A DNA stretch of 64,000 bases from Tautonia sp040717455. GTDB taxonomy: Bacteria; Planctomycetota; Planctomycetia; Isosphaerales; Isosphaeraceae. The notes beneath the pieces were generated by a model, which saw nothing but the letters and a program-made list of their open reading frames with translations, was not told the origin of the DNA and made no database searches. The stretch spans positions 62,001-126,000 of the forward strand of contig NZ_JBFEFH010000003.1 of assembly GCF_040717455.1 (NCBI RefSeq). The letters are read 5' to 3'. This document shows, piece by piece, positions 1-12,600 of the stretch; the stretch's first letter is position 1, and the number at the start of each line of letters is the position of its first letter. A program made the position numbers and the translations under genes.

Positions 1-700
1 ATTGCTTGAAGATGGTCTGGTACTGGGAATCGACGCTGGCCCAGTGCTCGTCGAGCAGGTCGTTGCAGCCGACCCGGGGGGTCGTGACGACGTTCGATCG
101 GGCCAGGACGAAGAACCGCCCCTGTCGGGACAGGTAGCCGATGTCGACGCGGTACGAGCGCGGGGGTTCGCAGACGTCGATGTACCAGTTATTCACGCCT
201 CCATGGATCGGGATGTCCCGGACCACTCGTTCGGCGTTCGAGGTGGTGTCCTCGCTGGTGACGTCCATCAGCCGGAGGATGGGGCGGGCGCGATGCCATT
301 CCTGCCCCATGGCGGCCTGGGCACGCCCCAGGGTGGTCCGGCTCAACTCCCAGTAGGTGTGCAGCCAGTAGGGATCACGCACGGAGGTGATGATGCGGTC
401 CTTGACGCAGCCATGGTCAAGCGTCCTGGGAGGGGAGGCCTGGGCCGAGGCTGCTTCCGACTCCGATTCCGGCGAATCGGGGCGGGGGCGGCGGGGACGG
501 GCGTCTCGGGACTTGACGTCGCCCGTATTCTGTTTTTTGATGCCGGAGGAGCGGCCAGGCAATGACGAGGGGGCGATTGCGGTGGTGAGTGCTCGGACGA
601 GCTGGTCTTTTCGCATCGCATGCCAACCGGGGATTCCCCGGTCTTTCGCCATCCGGGCCAGCTCCTTCTTGTTGCAGTCCTTGAGCGTCTCGACAGTCAT
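1..700 (-). CDS. Rho_N / DUF4912 domain protein, 3' end cut by window edge
   Basis: Reading the minus strand from ATG at 700 gives 233 codons with no stop before the window edge, so the C-terminus is missing. Residues 1-40 (METLKDCNKKEL-like start, KDRGIPGW, MRKDQLVRAL) look like the short helical Rho N-terminal/SAP-like fold that binds nucleic acid. Residues 45-95 are a charged, proline-rich linker. From about residue 98 the pattern DRIITSVRDPYWLHTYWELS, then an RLMDVT strand and NWYIDV, matches the DUF4912 domain, whose role is unknown. The gene is divergent from the ATP synthase operon. Domain calls come from pattern memory; function is unknown. It could be an RNA- or DNA-associated regulator, but nothing here proves that. 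Confidence 0.8.
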   Translation of the reverse strand, partial: MTVETLKDCNKKELARMAKDRGIPGWHAMRKDQLVRALTTAIAPSSLPGRSSGIKKQNTGDVKSRDARPRRPRPDSPESESEAASAQASPPRTLDHGCVKDRIITSVRDPYWLHTYWELSRTTLGRAQAAMGQEWHRARPILRLMDVTSEDTTSNAERVVRDIPIHGGVNNWYIDVCEPPRSYRVDIGYLSRQGRFFVLARSNVVTTPRVGCNDLLDEHWASVDSQYQTIFKQ

Positions 701-1352
701 CTCTGGCCACTCCGAGTCCGAGCCGCAGGCGGGGGCCGGTGCGGCCCGTCGTGGTCATCGCGGACATCATCCGTGAGTGGGCCGATCCGGAGAAATCCTT
801 ATCTCCCGGACTGCGAACTGGCGGAAGCGACCGGGACGTTCACCTGCAAGCGGGGACGAGGAATTGCCGGAGTTGCACGAGACATACCCACCAGAAACAC
901 CGAAGGCGGCCGTCTGATTCCCCGTCTCGGGAACCAAATCGCCGCCTTTACGAGGAAGATCGAGTCGTGAGTAAGCGTGTGCCCATCGGCAAGCCCTTCA
1001 TCGGCTTAGAGGGGGACGCGGACAAAGCTTCCAGCTACGATTTAGATACCATTGATAACCACTTCTTGTCAATGAAAAAATTGTCCAGGGTGTCCGTCAG
1101 CGGACACTTGCGACGAGTTGGCACAGTTTCCGAGGTCTTCGGGGTGCCCCGGACACCGATCTGTGAAAAATTTCTCAAAGTGGGCACCTGGGGAGTTGAC
1201 AGCACCCGGCCGGCCGATGTATCAAGTGATTCCAACGGGGATCACCGGAAGGTATTCGCGACCCGTTTCCCGGCGCGGCCCTGATGATCCCGAGCGGATT
1301 GTTCCCGAGCGCGTCACGCGTCCTGTTGCGAGGCGGGACTGAGGTGAGTTGA
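701..1352. other. Intergenic region upstream of the ATP synthase operon
   Basis: About 650 bases separate the divergent DUF4912 gene from the first ATP synthase gene. I see no convincing coding frame: the open frames here have no recognisable domain and no ribosome site. The part from 1020 to 1200 is more AT-rich than its surroundings. It contains a small perfect hairpin (7-bp stem GTGTCCG/CGGACAC, 1090-1107, loop TCAG) and a second copy of CGGACACC near 1150 that could pair with the same arm. A possible promoter lies at 1196-1225. The region probably holds both divergent promoters. Confidence 0.6.
1196..1225 (+). promoter_or_regulatory. Possible sigma70-type promoter of the atp operon
   Basis: A perfect -35 hexamer TTGACA (1196-1201) is followed after 18 bases by TATCAA (1220-1225), a 4/6 match to the -10 consensus. 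It lies about 125 bases before the first atp gene on the coding strand, just after an AT-rich stretch. Planctomycete promoters are poorly characterised, so this is only a candidate. Confidence 0.4.
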
Positions 1353-1586
1353 TTGCCTTCCCCATCATCCCCTGGTCCGGTGTCGGCGGGGCTCATCTGG
1401 GCCTATCGGATCTCGACGTTGGGCCTGGAGTTCTCGCTGCCTGCCCTGGCAGGCTTCGCGCTCGATCGCCGCTGGGGTACCGCCCCGACGGCGACCCTGG
1501 TGGGGGCGGGCCTGGGGTTCCTGCTGGGCATGCTCCACATGATCCGGCTCGCCTCCGCGACGCACTCCGATAAATCGCGAGAGTGA
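1353..1586 (+). CDS. atpZ: AtpZ/AtpI-family ATP synthase accessory membrane protein
   Basis: A 77-residue protein with two hydrophobic segments (about residues 10-37 and 45-63). The segment EFSLPALAGFALDRRWGT and the glycine-rich second helix GAGLGFLLGMLHMIR are typical of the AtpZ/AtpI group, which sits before atpB in many F1Fo operons and is thought to assist c-ring assembly or Mg2+ supply. The start is taken as TTG at 1353 because GAGGTGAG (1341-1348) lies just upstream; a GTG at 1380 is an alternative. It is the first gene of the atp operon, 61 bases before atpB. Confidence 0.75.
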   Translation: MPSPSSPGPVSAGLIWAYRISTLGLEFSLPALAGFALDRRWGTAPTATLVGAGLGFLLGMLHMIRLASATHSDKSRE

Positions 1587-1647
1587 TCGCACCCCGGATT
1601 CGGACGACCTTCCCCCCGACGAATCACTCGAAACTCAACGACCACCT

Positions 1648-2469
1648 ATGGCCGACGAACACGCACACGAACACAGCCCGCTCGACCACGTGATCGACCA
1701 CCCGACCCTCGAGGTCCCGTTCGTCGGCGAACTGGATCTGCCGATGGTGTTCGGGATCCAGGTGACGCGGTTCATGGTCATGGAGACGATCGCCGCGCTG
1801 CTGCTGCTCGCGGTGTTCATCCCCCTCGCCCGGCATGCCGCTCGGCAGCAGGTCACGCGGGGGCGGTTCCTGAACATGTTCGAGTCGGTCCTGGTCTTCA
1901 TCCGGGACAAGATGGCCAGGCCGGCCATCGGTCATCATCACGCCGACCAGTTCCTGCCCTATCTCTGGACCGTCTTCTTCTTCGTGCTGCTGTGCAACCT
2001 GCTGGGGATGATCCCCGGCGGGGCGTCGGCCACGGGGAACATCAACGTCACGGCCACGCTGGCCCTGATGACCCTCGGCGCCGTCGTGGTGGCGGGGGTC
2101 AAGGAGATGGGCCCGGTCGGGTTCCTGACGAACCTCGTGCCGCACATGGACGTCCCCTGGATCATGAAGCCGATCCTCTGGCCCTTGATGTTCGTCATCG
2201 AGGTCGCCGGCCTGTTCATCCGGCACGTGGTCCTGTCGGTGCGATTATTCGCGAACATGCTCGCCGGCCACATCGTGCTGGCGGTCATCCTTGGCTTCAC
2301 CCTGACGGTGTCGCAGGCGGCCCTGTACATCAAGGGCCCGGTGATTGCCGCCAGCGTTGGCGGCGTGGTGTTGTTGAGCCTGCTCGAACTGTTCGTGGCG
2401 TTCTTGCAGGCTTACATCTTCACCTTCTTGTCGGCGTTGTTTATCGGTGCGGCCGTCCACTCGCATTGA
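1648..2469 (+). CDS. atpB: F1Fo ATP synthase subunit a
   Basis: Subunit a forms the proton half-channels beside the c-ring in the membrane. The 273-residue product has several hydrophobic helices, and the hallmark SVRLFANMLAGH contains the essential stator arginine (Arg199 here). A histidine-rich acidic N-terminus (DEHAHEHSPLDHVIDH) precedes the first helix. The C-terminus ends in an FVAFLQAYIFTFLSALFIG helix followed by histidines. Length is normal for the family. It starts at ATG 1648 with no strong ribosome site and lies 102 bases before atpE in the operon. Confidence 0.97.
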   Translation: MADEHAHEHSPLDHVIDHPTLEVPFVGELDLPMVFGIQVTRFMVMETIAALLLLAVFIPLARHAARQQVTRGRFLNMFESVLVFIRDKMARPAIGHHHADQFLPYLWTVFFFVLLCNLLGMIPGGASATGNINVTATLALMTLGAVVVAGVKEMGPVGFLTNLVPHMDVPWIMKPILWPLMFVIEVAGLFIRHVVLSVRLFANMLAGHIVLAVILGFTLTVSQAALYIKGPVIAASVGGVVLLSLLELFVAFLQAYIFTFLSALFIGAAVHSH

Positions 2470-2571
2470 GTTCGCGGCGGACGGGCAATCCAGCGGCGGG
2501 TGTCCGCTGGTGACCACGCCCTCGCCCCATCGATCCCCTGCCCCACAACCCATTGAGGAGTGTTCCCCCCC

Positions 2572-2949
2572 ATGTCCTTCGCGAAGATCGCCGCCCCGAT
2601 TCTGGTCTTCACTGCCGCGCTCTTGGTCCCCGCCATCGCTTCGTTCGGCCAGGACGGATCGGCTGCCGTCGCCTTCCAGGCTGAGTCGGCCGAGGATGCG
2701 GCCCGGATCGCGAGCGCCGCCTCGCCCAAGGGTGCGTTCGCCGATTCCCGGGCGCTGGGCGCCGGCCTGGTGATCATCGGCGCCGGCTTCGGCATCGGCC
2801 TGCTGACCCGCTCGGCCGTCGAGAGCATGGCCCGCCAGCCGGAGACCGCCGGCAACGTCCAGACCGCGATGATCATCTCGGCCGCCCTGATCGAGGGTGT
2901 CTCCTTCTTCGCCTTGATCATCATCGGCTTCATCCTCACGGCGTACTGA
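2572..2949 (+). CDS. atpE: F1Fo ATP synthase subunit c, proton type, with N-terminal extension
   Basis: Subunit c builds the rotating ring. The 125-residue protein has an unusual N-terminal part of about 55 residues: a hydrophobic segment (4-23) followed by an acidic, alanine-rich stretch, probably a cleaved signal peptide or an extra helix. The normal two-helix hairpin follows, with the polar loop ARQPE and the ion-binding glutamate Glu108 in ALIEGVSFF. The sodium-binding residues known from sodium c-rings (Gln in helix 1, Ser-Thr after the Glu) are replaced by Ile, Gly and Val, so proton use is inferred. The start is ATG 2572, 11 bases after GAGGAG; GTG 2560 is possible. Confidence 0.95.
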   Translation: MSFAKIAAPILVFTAALLVPAIASFGQDGSAAVAFQAESAEDAARIASAASPKGAFADSRALGAGLVIIGAGFGIGLLTRSAVESMARQPETAGNVQTAMIISAALIEGVSFFALIIIGFILTAY

Positions 2950-2979
2950 GTCGTCGAGCCTGGGATCGATCGTCCGGGG

Positions 2980-2999
2980 CTCCTTGACCATTCAAGGAG
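2980..2999 (+). promoter_or_regulatory. Intercistronic hairpin between atpE and atpF
   Basis: The 149-base gap after atpE contains an 8-bp perfect stem (CTCCTTGA, 2980-2987; TCAAGGAG, 2992-2999) with a four-base loop and no T run. It is the longest gap between atpB and atpA. A hairpin here could protect the atpE end of the message and help raise c over the other subunits, but this is inference. Confidence 0.4.
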
Positions 3000-3098
3000 T
3001 CCTCGGGCGATTCATCCGCGCAACCTCGTTGTTCCCCTTCTCTTCCCTTCGCACTCCCTGATCGCCGCGAACCGACTCGATCGCGAGGCCCCCCTGCG

Positions 3099-3788
3099 AT
3101 GCTCCGGCGCAAGCTTTCGGCCCTCGGGCCACTGATGACGACGCTGCTGACCCTGACCGCGATCTGGATCGCCGGTGCGTCCCCCGCACTTGCCGAACCG
3201 CCGATCGAGGACGCTGTCCCGGCCGAGGCAGGTCACGGAACCGACGTACACGCAACCAGTGAGGGCGAGATCGATATCCTCGCCCCCGAGCCTTCGCTCG
3301 CGATTTACACCGTCACCGTCTTCCTGCTGTTGCTGGTGTTGCTCTATCGGTTCGCCTGGGGGCCGATTTCCAAGGCCCTGGACGACCGAGAACGATCCCT
3401 GGAATCGGCATTCCGGGACGCCGAGAACGCTCGAGCCGAGGCGTCGGCCCTGCTGGAGCAGCATCGCAAGCAGATGGAGCAGGTCCAGGATCAGGTCAGA
3501 CAGATCATGGACGAGGCCAACCGCAAGGCCGAGACCGCCTATCAGGAACGACTCGGCCAGGCCCGGGCCGACGCCGAGGCGACGGCCGAGCGAGCGACCC
3601 GAGAAATCTCGGCGGCCAAGGAACAGGCGGTCGCCGAGCTTTACGAACGCTCTGCCGACCTCGCCGTCGCCGTCGCCGGGCAGGTGCTCCGGCGGGAGAT
3701 CGCCGGTGACGAGCACCGCCGCCTGATCGAGGTGGCCTCTCAGGAGCTCCAGGCGGTCGGGCCGAACGGCCGAGGAGGTTTGAGCTGA
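3099..3788 (+). CDS. atpF: F1Fo ATP synthase subunit b
   Basis: Subunit b is the peripheral stalk. The product has 229 residues, longer than the usual 155-170. Residues 1-32 look like a cleavable signal peptide ending in SPALAEPP, followed by an acidic spacer. A single membrane helix (about 70-86, IYTVTVFLLLLVLLYRF) is followed by a long charged coiled coil rich in Ala, Glu and Arg, as in all b subunits. Only one b gene is present, so a homodimer is expected. The stop overlaps the atpH start by one base (TGATG), which indicates translational coupling. Confidence 0.95.
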   Translation: MLRRKLSALGPLMTTLLTLTAIWIAGASPALAEPPIEDAVPAEAGHGTDVHATSEGEIDILAPEPSLAIYTVTVFLLLLVLLYRFAWGPISKALDDRERSLESAFRDAENARAEASALLEQHRKQMEQVQDQVRQIMDEANRKAETAYQERLGQARADAEATAERATREISAAKEQAVAELYERSADLAVAVAGQVLRREIAGDEHRRLIEVASQELQAVGPNGRGGLS

Positions 3789-4423
3789 TGAGCAGCATCG
3801 AGCCTCCCGTCGACGTCAGCGGGACCGTCTTCGAAGAAGGTGCTGAGGAGATCGCCCACAGCTACGCGGTCGCCCTGCTGAATGTCGCCGAATCGGGCGA
3901 CGAGGCAGAGCTGGTGCTGGACGAGCTCGATGAGTTCGTCACCGACATCTTCCAGCACCAACCCGCCTTCGCCCGCCTGCTCTCCGGGGGAATCTCGGAT
4001 CAGCAGCGTCGGGATCAACTGCTGGTCTCGACATTCGAGGGCCGAGCCCATCCGACGCTCCTGAAATTCCTTAGGGTCCTGAACCGTCGGGATCGACTCG
4101 GCCTGCTCCCCCTGGTCGCCCGAACCGCGCGGGCGATCTGGGACCGACAGAACAACCGCATCCCCGTGACGATCCGATCCGCCGTTCCTCTGGACGCCGA
4201 TCAGCGTGCCTTGCTGCAAGACCGGCTGGTCTCGCTGGCCGGAGGGGCGACCCCGATGATCACCGAAGAGGTCCGGCCGGAACTCATCGGCGGCCTCGTG
4301 GTTCAGATCGGGGACCAACTCTACGACGCCTCGATCCGAAACCAGTTGCGACGCATGCACGAGGTGCTCCTCCGCAGTCGGGCCGGAGAACTTCGCAGCC
4401 GCCTGGATCTCGTGGTCGACTGA
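3788..4423 (+). CDS. atpH: F1Fo ATP synthase subunit delta
   Basis: Delta links the peripheral stalk to the top of F1. The 211-residue protein has the family layout: an N-terminal helical domain (about residues 20-125, SYAVALLNVAESG, FLRVLNRRDRLGLLPLV) and a C-terminal part with TIRSAVPLDADQRALLQDRL and the near-terminal GGLVVQIGDQLYDASIRNQL strand-helix, the best conserved piece. The N-terminus is about 20 residues longer than average. It starts in a TGATG overlap with atpF and ends 95 bases before atpA. Confidence 0.95.
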   Translation: MSSIEPPVDVSGTVFEEGAEEIAHSYAVALLNVAESGDEAELVLDELDEFVTDIFQHQPAFARLLSGGISDQQRRDQLLVSTFEGRAHPTLLKFLRVLNRRDRLGLLPLVARTARAIWDRQNNRIPVTIRSAVPLDADQRALLQDRLVSLAGGATPMITEEVRPELIGGLVVQIGDQLYDASIRNQLRRMHEVLLRSRAGELRSRLDLVVD

Positions 4424-4518
4424 CCCGCCCTGAACGCTTCCCGAAGACTGCCGTCGGTAACGTCGAACGATCCCGTTGCCGCCGCCTTTGAGCGATCCCC
4501 CCCATCGAAGGTCGACCC

Positions 4519-6243
<1,725 letters not shown>

Positions 6244-6454
6244 TCGGTTCCGATCGGACGATCGTCGGCCCCTCCTTCCGTGCGACGCGTCGTTGATCCT
6301 GAGGGGTTCAGGACCGCCCCTGAACGGCGATGCTCGAACCCAACCCCTCGGGTCACGGCGCGTTGAAGCGACTGGACCTTATTGAATTGGCCTTCTCCGC
6401 CGCTGATTCGACCCCATCGGATCCGGCCCATCCTTTGAAGAGACGTTCCTGATC

Positions 6455-7366
6455 ATGGCCAAGGCCCGAGCGATCATCAAACGCCGCAAGTCGGTCCAGA
6501 ATATCAAGAAGATCACGCGGACGATGGAGTTGATCGCCACGGCCCGCTTCCGCAAGGCGCTGGACCGTGCTACCGAGGCCGAATCCTACACCCGCAAGAT
6601 CGCCGAGATCGTCAACGACCTGAGCGAAACCTCATCGACTCAGGTCAGTCACCCGCTGCTGGAGCAGCGTGATCCGGTTCGCCGCGTCGGCATGCTCGTC
6701 CTGACCAGTAACCGGGGACTCGCCGGCAGTTACAACGGCAACGTCCTTCGCCTCGCCACGCGCAACTACGAAGAATTCCAGGAGACCGGAACCACCACCT
6801 TGCTCGAAGTCTCGGGGAAGCGGGGCATCAACTTCCTCCGGTTCCGTCGGATCGCGGTGGACACGACCTACACGCAGTTCGAGGATCGACCCCAGTTTGA
6901 CGAGGTCGAGGCCCTGGCGAACCGTTATCTCGGGATGTTTCTCCGGGGCGAGATCGATCGATTCGAGGTCGTTTACACCAAATTCGTCACGGCTTCCAAG
7001 CAGATTCCGGTCAGCGAGACCCTGCTGCCGATGACCGTCGATCGCGCGAAAGAAGACATCAGTCGTCATTCGGAGAAGAAGACGGCGGGCGCGGGCAGTC
7101 GCTCTCGGACGCCCTACGAGTTCTTGCCGGACCCGGGAAGCATCCTCGAGGAGATCGTCCCGGCCTCGTTCAAGGTCAGATTGTTCAAGTGCTTCCTCGA
7201 TGCCGCCGTCAGTGAACAGATCATGCGTATGATTGCGATGCGAGGAGCCACGGAAAACGCCGACGACATGGTCAAGACCCTGACGCGACAGTACAACCGC
7301 GCCCGTCAGTCGCAGATTACGCGAGAATTGTCTGAGATCATCGGTGGCGCTGCAGCGCTTGGTTGA
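6455..7366 (+). CDS. atpG: F1Fo ATP synthase subunit gamma
   Basis: Gamma is the central rotor shaft. The 303-residue protein has the conserved N-terminal helix (KRRKSVQNIKKITRTMELIA) and the matching C-terminal helix (RMIAMRGATENADDMVKTL then YNRARQSQITRELSEIIGGA), which pair as the coiled coil inside the alpha3beta3 barrel. The middle Rossmann-like part contains LTSNRGLAGSYN. Length is typical. It lies 211 bases after atpA, the largest gap inside the operon, in which I see no gene or clear hairpin, and 89 bases before atpD. Confidence 0.97.
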   Translation: MAKARAIIKRRKSVQNIKKITRTMELIATARFRKALDRATEAESYTRKIAEIVNDLSETSSTQVSHPLLEQRDPVRRVGMLVLTSNRGLAGSYNGNVLRLATRNYEEFQETGTTTLLEVSGKRGINFLRFRRIAVDTTYTQFEDRPQFDEVEALANRYLGMFLRGEIDRFEVVYTKFVTASKQIPVSETLLPMTVDRAKEDISRHSEKKTAGAGSRSRTPYEFLPDPGSILEEIVPASFKVRLFKCFLDAAVSEQIMRMIAMRGATENADDMVKTLTRQYNRARQSQITRELSEIIGGAAALG

Positions 7367-7455
7367 TCGGTGCGTTGAATTCCTCGCGCCGACCGCGCCG
7401 GAACCAGAATCGATCGAATCTCCCCCCACGCTTTTGAATCCAAGGGTAACTCCCC

Positions 7456-8898
<1,443 letters not shown>

Positions 8899-9052
8899 GC
8901 GACCCATCCCCGGTCGCCGTCGGGCGAACGATGGGGGACGAATCCCGCGTCGTTCGCCCGATCGAGCCGCGGACTATTGGTGACAGTTGATTCGTTGATC
9001 CACGCTCCGAGCCTGTCTTGCAGCGAGCCTGACCCGGGAGAACTGAGCGGCC

Positions 9053-9535
9053 ATGTCCACGACCGCGGCCCTGATTGAACCTGAGGAACCGTTCGATGTT
9101 CCACCGGGTAATCCAGTGAAGAAGGATCATCACGGCGTTCGCTGTCTGGTGGTGACTCCCGAGGCGACCATCCTCGAGGATGTTGCCGAGTTCGTCGCGC
9201 TCCCCCTCTTCGATGGTGAGCTTGGCGTACTCCCGGGCAGGACGCCACTGATCGGCCGGCTTGGTTACGGAGCACTCCGACTCCGCACCGGGACGTCGGA
9301 ACGCCGCTATTTCGTGGATGGTGGGTTCGCCCAGGTCCGAGACGACGTGGTCACCATCCTGACGTCCCGGGCCATGCCGGTCGAGAAGATCGATCCGGCG
9401 ACCGCGCAGCAGGAACTCGAGGCCGCGAAGGCCAGGAAGGCGACCTCGACTCTGGAACTGACCGAAAAGTCCCGAGCCGAAGATCGCGCCAGGGCCCTCC
9501 TCCGACTCGCCGCCAAACCGACTTCAACCCACTGA
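9053..9535 (+). CDS. atpC: F1Fo ATP synthase subunit epsilon
   Basis: Epsilon sits at the foot of the rotor and can inhibit ATP hydrolysis. The family pattern CLVVTPEATILEDVAEFVALPLFDGELGVLPGRTPLIGRL defines the N-terminal beta-sandwich, followed by YFVDGGFAQV and a helical C-terminal domain (about residues 105-160). About 27 extra residues, acidic and proline-containing, precede the domain if translation begins at ATG 9053. It is the last gene of the operon, followed after 40 bases by a strong hairpin terminator. Confidence 0.93.
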   Translation: MSTTAALIEPEEPFDVPPGNPVKKDHHGVRCLVVTPEATILEDVAEFVALPLFDGELGVLPGRTPLIGRLGYGALRLRTGTSERRYFVDGGFAQVRDDVVTILTSRAMPVEKIDPATAQQELEAAKARKATSTLELTEKSRAEDRARALLRLAAKPTSTH

Positions 9536-9575
9536 CCCTGGCACGCTCAGGTCGTCATCCGTCGAGACGCCAATC

Positions 9576-9612
9576 AAAGGTCGCCCTCTCGTTCGGAGGG
9601 CGACCTTTTTTT
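9576..9612 (+). terminator. Rho-independent terminator of the atp operon
   Basis: A perfect 13-bp stem (AAAGGTCGCCCTC 9576-9588, GAGGGCGACCTTT 9596-9608) with a 7-base loop runs into seven T (9606-9612). It lies 40 bases after atpC. The minus-strand gene ending at 9660 converges on it, so it may act in both directions, although the T run on that side is short. Confidence 0.9.
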
Positions 9613-9659
9613 CGTATCGGGGGCCAGAGCGGGTCGTCCTCCTTGATTCCCGAGCCTGG

Positions 9660-12600
9660 TCATTCCGAGACGGGGTCGAGGGTCGGATCGCGAAGCATGC
9701 GCAAGGTCCCCGGAGACGAGGGGAGGACCATCGTCCGCTCGACCGGGCTCGGCCCGCCGGCGGGGAGCGGCGTCAGATCGAGTTGCTCACGTGACGCCCC
9801 ATCGCCTCGGGCCCGACGGTGCAACGTCCCGCCGAGCGTGGACAACCAGACGTCCTCTCCTTCGATGATCGGGGGGCCGGACAGGGTATCTCCCTCCAGA
9901 TCGATCGTCCAGAGGCGTTCGCCGCCCACTCCGAACGCGATGACCTTGCCCGAGGCATCCGCGACGAGGACGGTCCCGGAGTCGAGGTCGGTGAACGGCC
10001 CGAGGGCGACCGGCGCATCCAGTTCCCAGGCCCCTGATGGGCTGAGATCCCGCGAGGCGAGCGCACGGATCCAGCCGTCAGCCGTTGCGAGGAAGATGGT
10101 ATCACCCGTCGATCCCGGGGGAGCAACGAGCGGTTGCCCGAGCGCGACCTCGTTTTCGATCATCAGCCGGGGGCGTTCTCCATCGTCCTTGATCACACGT
10201 CGGACGACCCCGCTTCGGTCGGCGAGCGCGATTGCGTCCGAGTCGATCGGCACGGGATCAAGCCAGGCGATCGGCCCATCGCCGGTGAAGGTCGGGAGGA
10301 GGGGGTCGGCCTTGGGGCCTCCAGTCGTCGGGTCGATCAGGTAGACCCGGCCATCGACCCCGGGCACGAGCAGATCATCCTCCCAGATGAGAGGGCGGGC
10401 GCTGAGGGGAGAGGGAAGCGTGACCCGCGACAGGGTGGCCCCGTCGTCCTGCCTGACGAACAGGTGATCGGTGTCGGGAGCGGGGATGATCAGGGTCGCG
10501 GAGCCGGCATCGATGCGTCGGAGCTGTCCCACGGGGAGACGACGGTCTCCGGGCCTCGGGATCGGCTCGACGACGAATCCTCCGTCCTGCAGATCGTCGA
10601 CCGGGATCAGCAACCGACTCCCGTCCCCGGAAAGCGAGGCCAGTCCTCGACGATCGAGCATCGGCTCGGGCGGAGACGGCCAGGGAGAGCCGAGGATCGT
10701 CCTCCAGGCGACCGATCCATTTCGGGGGTCGACCGACCAGAGCGCGGCACCTCTGCCCCGCTCCGGGGCCTGGGTCAGGATCATCCGGTCGTCCCGGATT
10801 TGAGGAGCTGCGAGCGCGGCGCCGGCCTGCGAGAGGGTCCAGGCGGTGGCGAGGGTCGCTCGCTGCGGGTCCAGGTCGTAGCGAGCCGATCGGGCGGAGG
10901 CGACCCAGAGTTCTCGGTCGGTCCGGGCGTAGGTGAACGTCGGCCCGAGCCTCGTCCCTTCCGGCTCGATCCGGGTGATCAATCGAAGGGGATTTTCCTG
11001 CTCATAAGGGCCGATGGCGTAAACATCGATGCTCCCTCGGTCGCTGACGGCCCAGAGCACCTGCCCGGAGGATGCCGGGGTGTCCCACGTCCAACCGACA
11101 TGATCCACGCGCTGTCGCAGCCGAAGACGAGTCCCCTCCGCCTCGATCTGGAACAGGGACCAGCGGCCGGATTCGGGCCGGCGGTTCTCGGCGACGAGCA
11201 GATAATTCCCGATTCGGGCCGGGGACGCGGCGGCAAAACCGAGATCGTGGCCGACGTACTCGACCGCGACGCACTCGACCGGATCGCGCCGGACCACGAA
11301 GGCCACCGCCGCCTCGCCGAGGACGTAATAATGCCGCCCCAGGTCATCCGCGACGGGGGTCTTCGCGAGAGGCCGTCCCAGATCGATCGACGCCTGGCGT
11401 TCGCCGTTGACCAGATTGATCAGCACGAGCCGCCCCGCTGCCGTCGGCTGCGCCAGTTGATTGCCGAGAATCAACGGAGGATCGACGACCGCTTCCCCCA
11501 GTTCCTGCCGCCAAACGAGTCGGCCATCCTGCCCCGCGAGTCGCAACAAATCCTCATGACGGGAATCGAAGACAAGAACATCGCCGCGGGCCCCGGGAAT
11601 CGGGATCGGCGGAAACGGGCAATCCAGCCCGACGGGGACATGCCAGACCGGGGCGCCGTTGGAGGCATCGAGGGCATACGCGAACCCATCGGCGACGGCG
11701 TACGCGAGCGAGGGGTTCTCGGTCGCAGGCTCCATCGTGGAGCGGAGGACGAGGGAGGTCGGGGGGCCGAGCGGGTCGGGCCGAGGTTCCGCGGAGGCCC
11801 GCACCCTGGAGAGGTCGACGGACGTCTCGGCCCGGATCAGCTCGTTGGCGGATCGGAGCCGAGTGATCACCTCGGGGTCGTCGGCCTGATCGGCGTACTG
11901 GGTGACGAGCACATCGCGGGCTTCGTAGGTCGCGTCGGGGTCGCCGGCGTCGAGCGCGGCATCCATCGCGCCGAGCGCCGTCTTCCGGGCCTCGTTCTTC
12001 AGGACCGAGGCACGAGCCTCCTCGAGCCTCGTCGGCACGTCGGCCCGTTCTCGGGCCAGCATGGCCGCCGAGCCGCCGATGCGATCGTGCAGCGTGACCG
12101 CGTCCTCGGCCAGTTCGAGGGATTGACCATCGGCAAATCGCTGGGCACGATCGACCAGCCCGTTGGTCACATCCAGCACGGCACCGGCGAGGTCCGCCCT
12201 GGCGTCCGGATACGCGGGCTCCTCGCGGAGGTCCTCGAACATCGCGCCGGCCGCATCAAGGGCATTGGCCCACGCGGGGTTGCTGCCCGTGGTGAACTGG
12301 CGGACCTGGGCCAGGGCGCTCAGGACGCGAGCCTCGGAGACGAGCGAATGCCGGGGATAGTTCTCGACATAGAGGTCGAACCGTTCGATCGCATTGCGAT
12401 ATTCGGCGTTTTCGAGACTCTCCCTTGCCTTGGCGAAGGCTCGATCGGCGGCCATCTCCCGGATGATCCCGAACAGGCCGAAGCCGAGCGAAACGAGGAT
12501 CGCCAGGGTGAGGACCAGGATGATGACGACCGGGGAGGAGAGCACCCGCTCCTCGCCCGGGGCCTGATCCTTGCCGGTCAGCACGGATCGGACCCATCGA

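Noticed and set aside
739..1284. Possible gene upstream of the atp operon
   Set aside because: No domain, no ribosome site, and it crosses the AT-rich promoter region.
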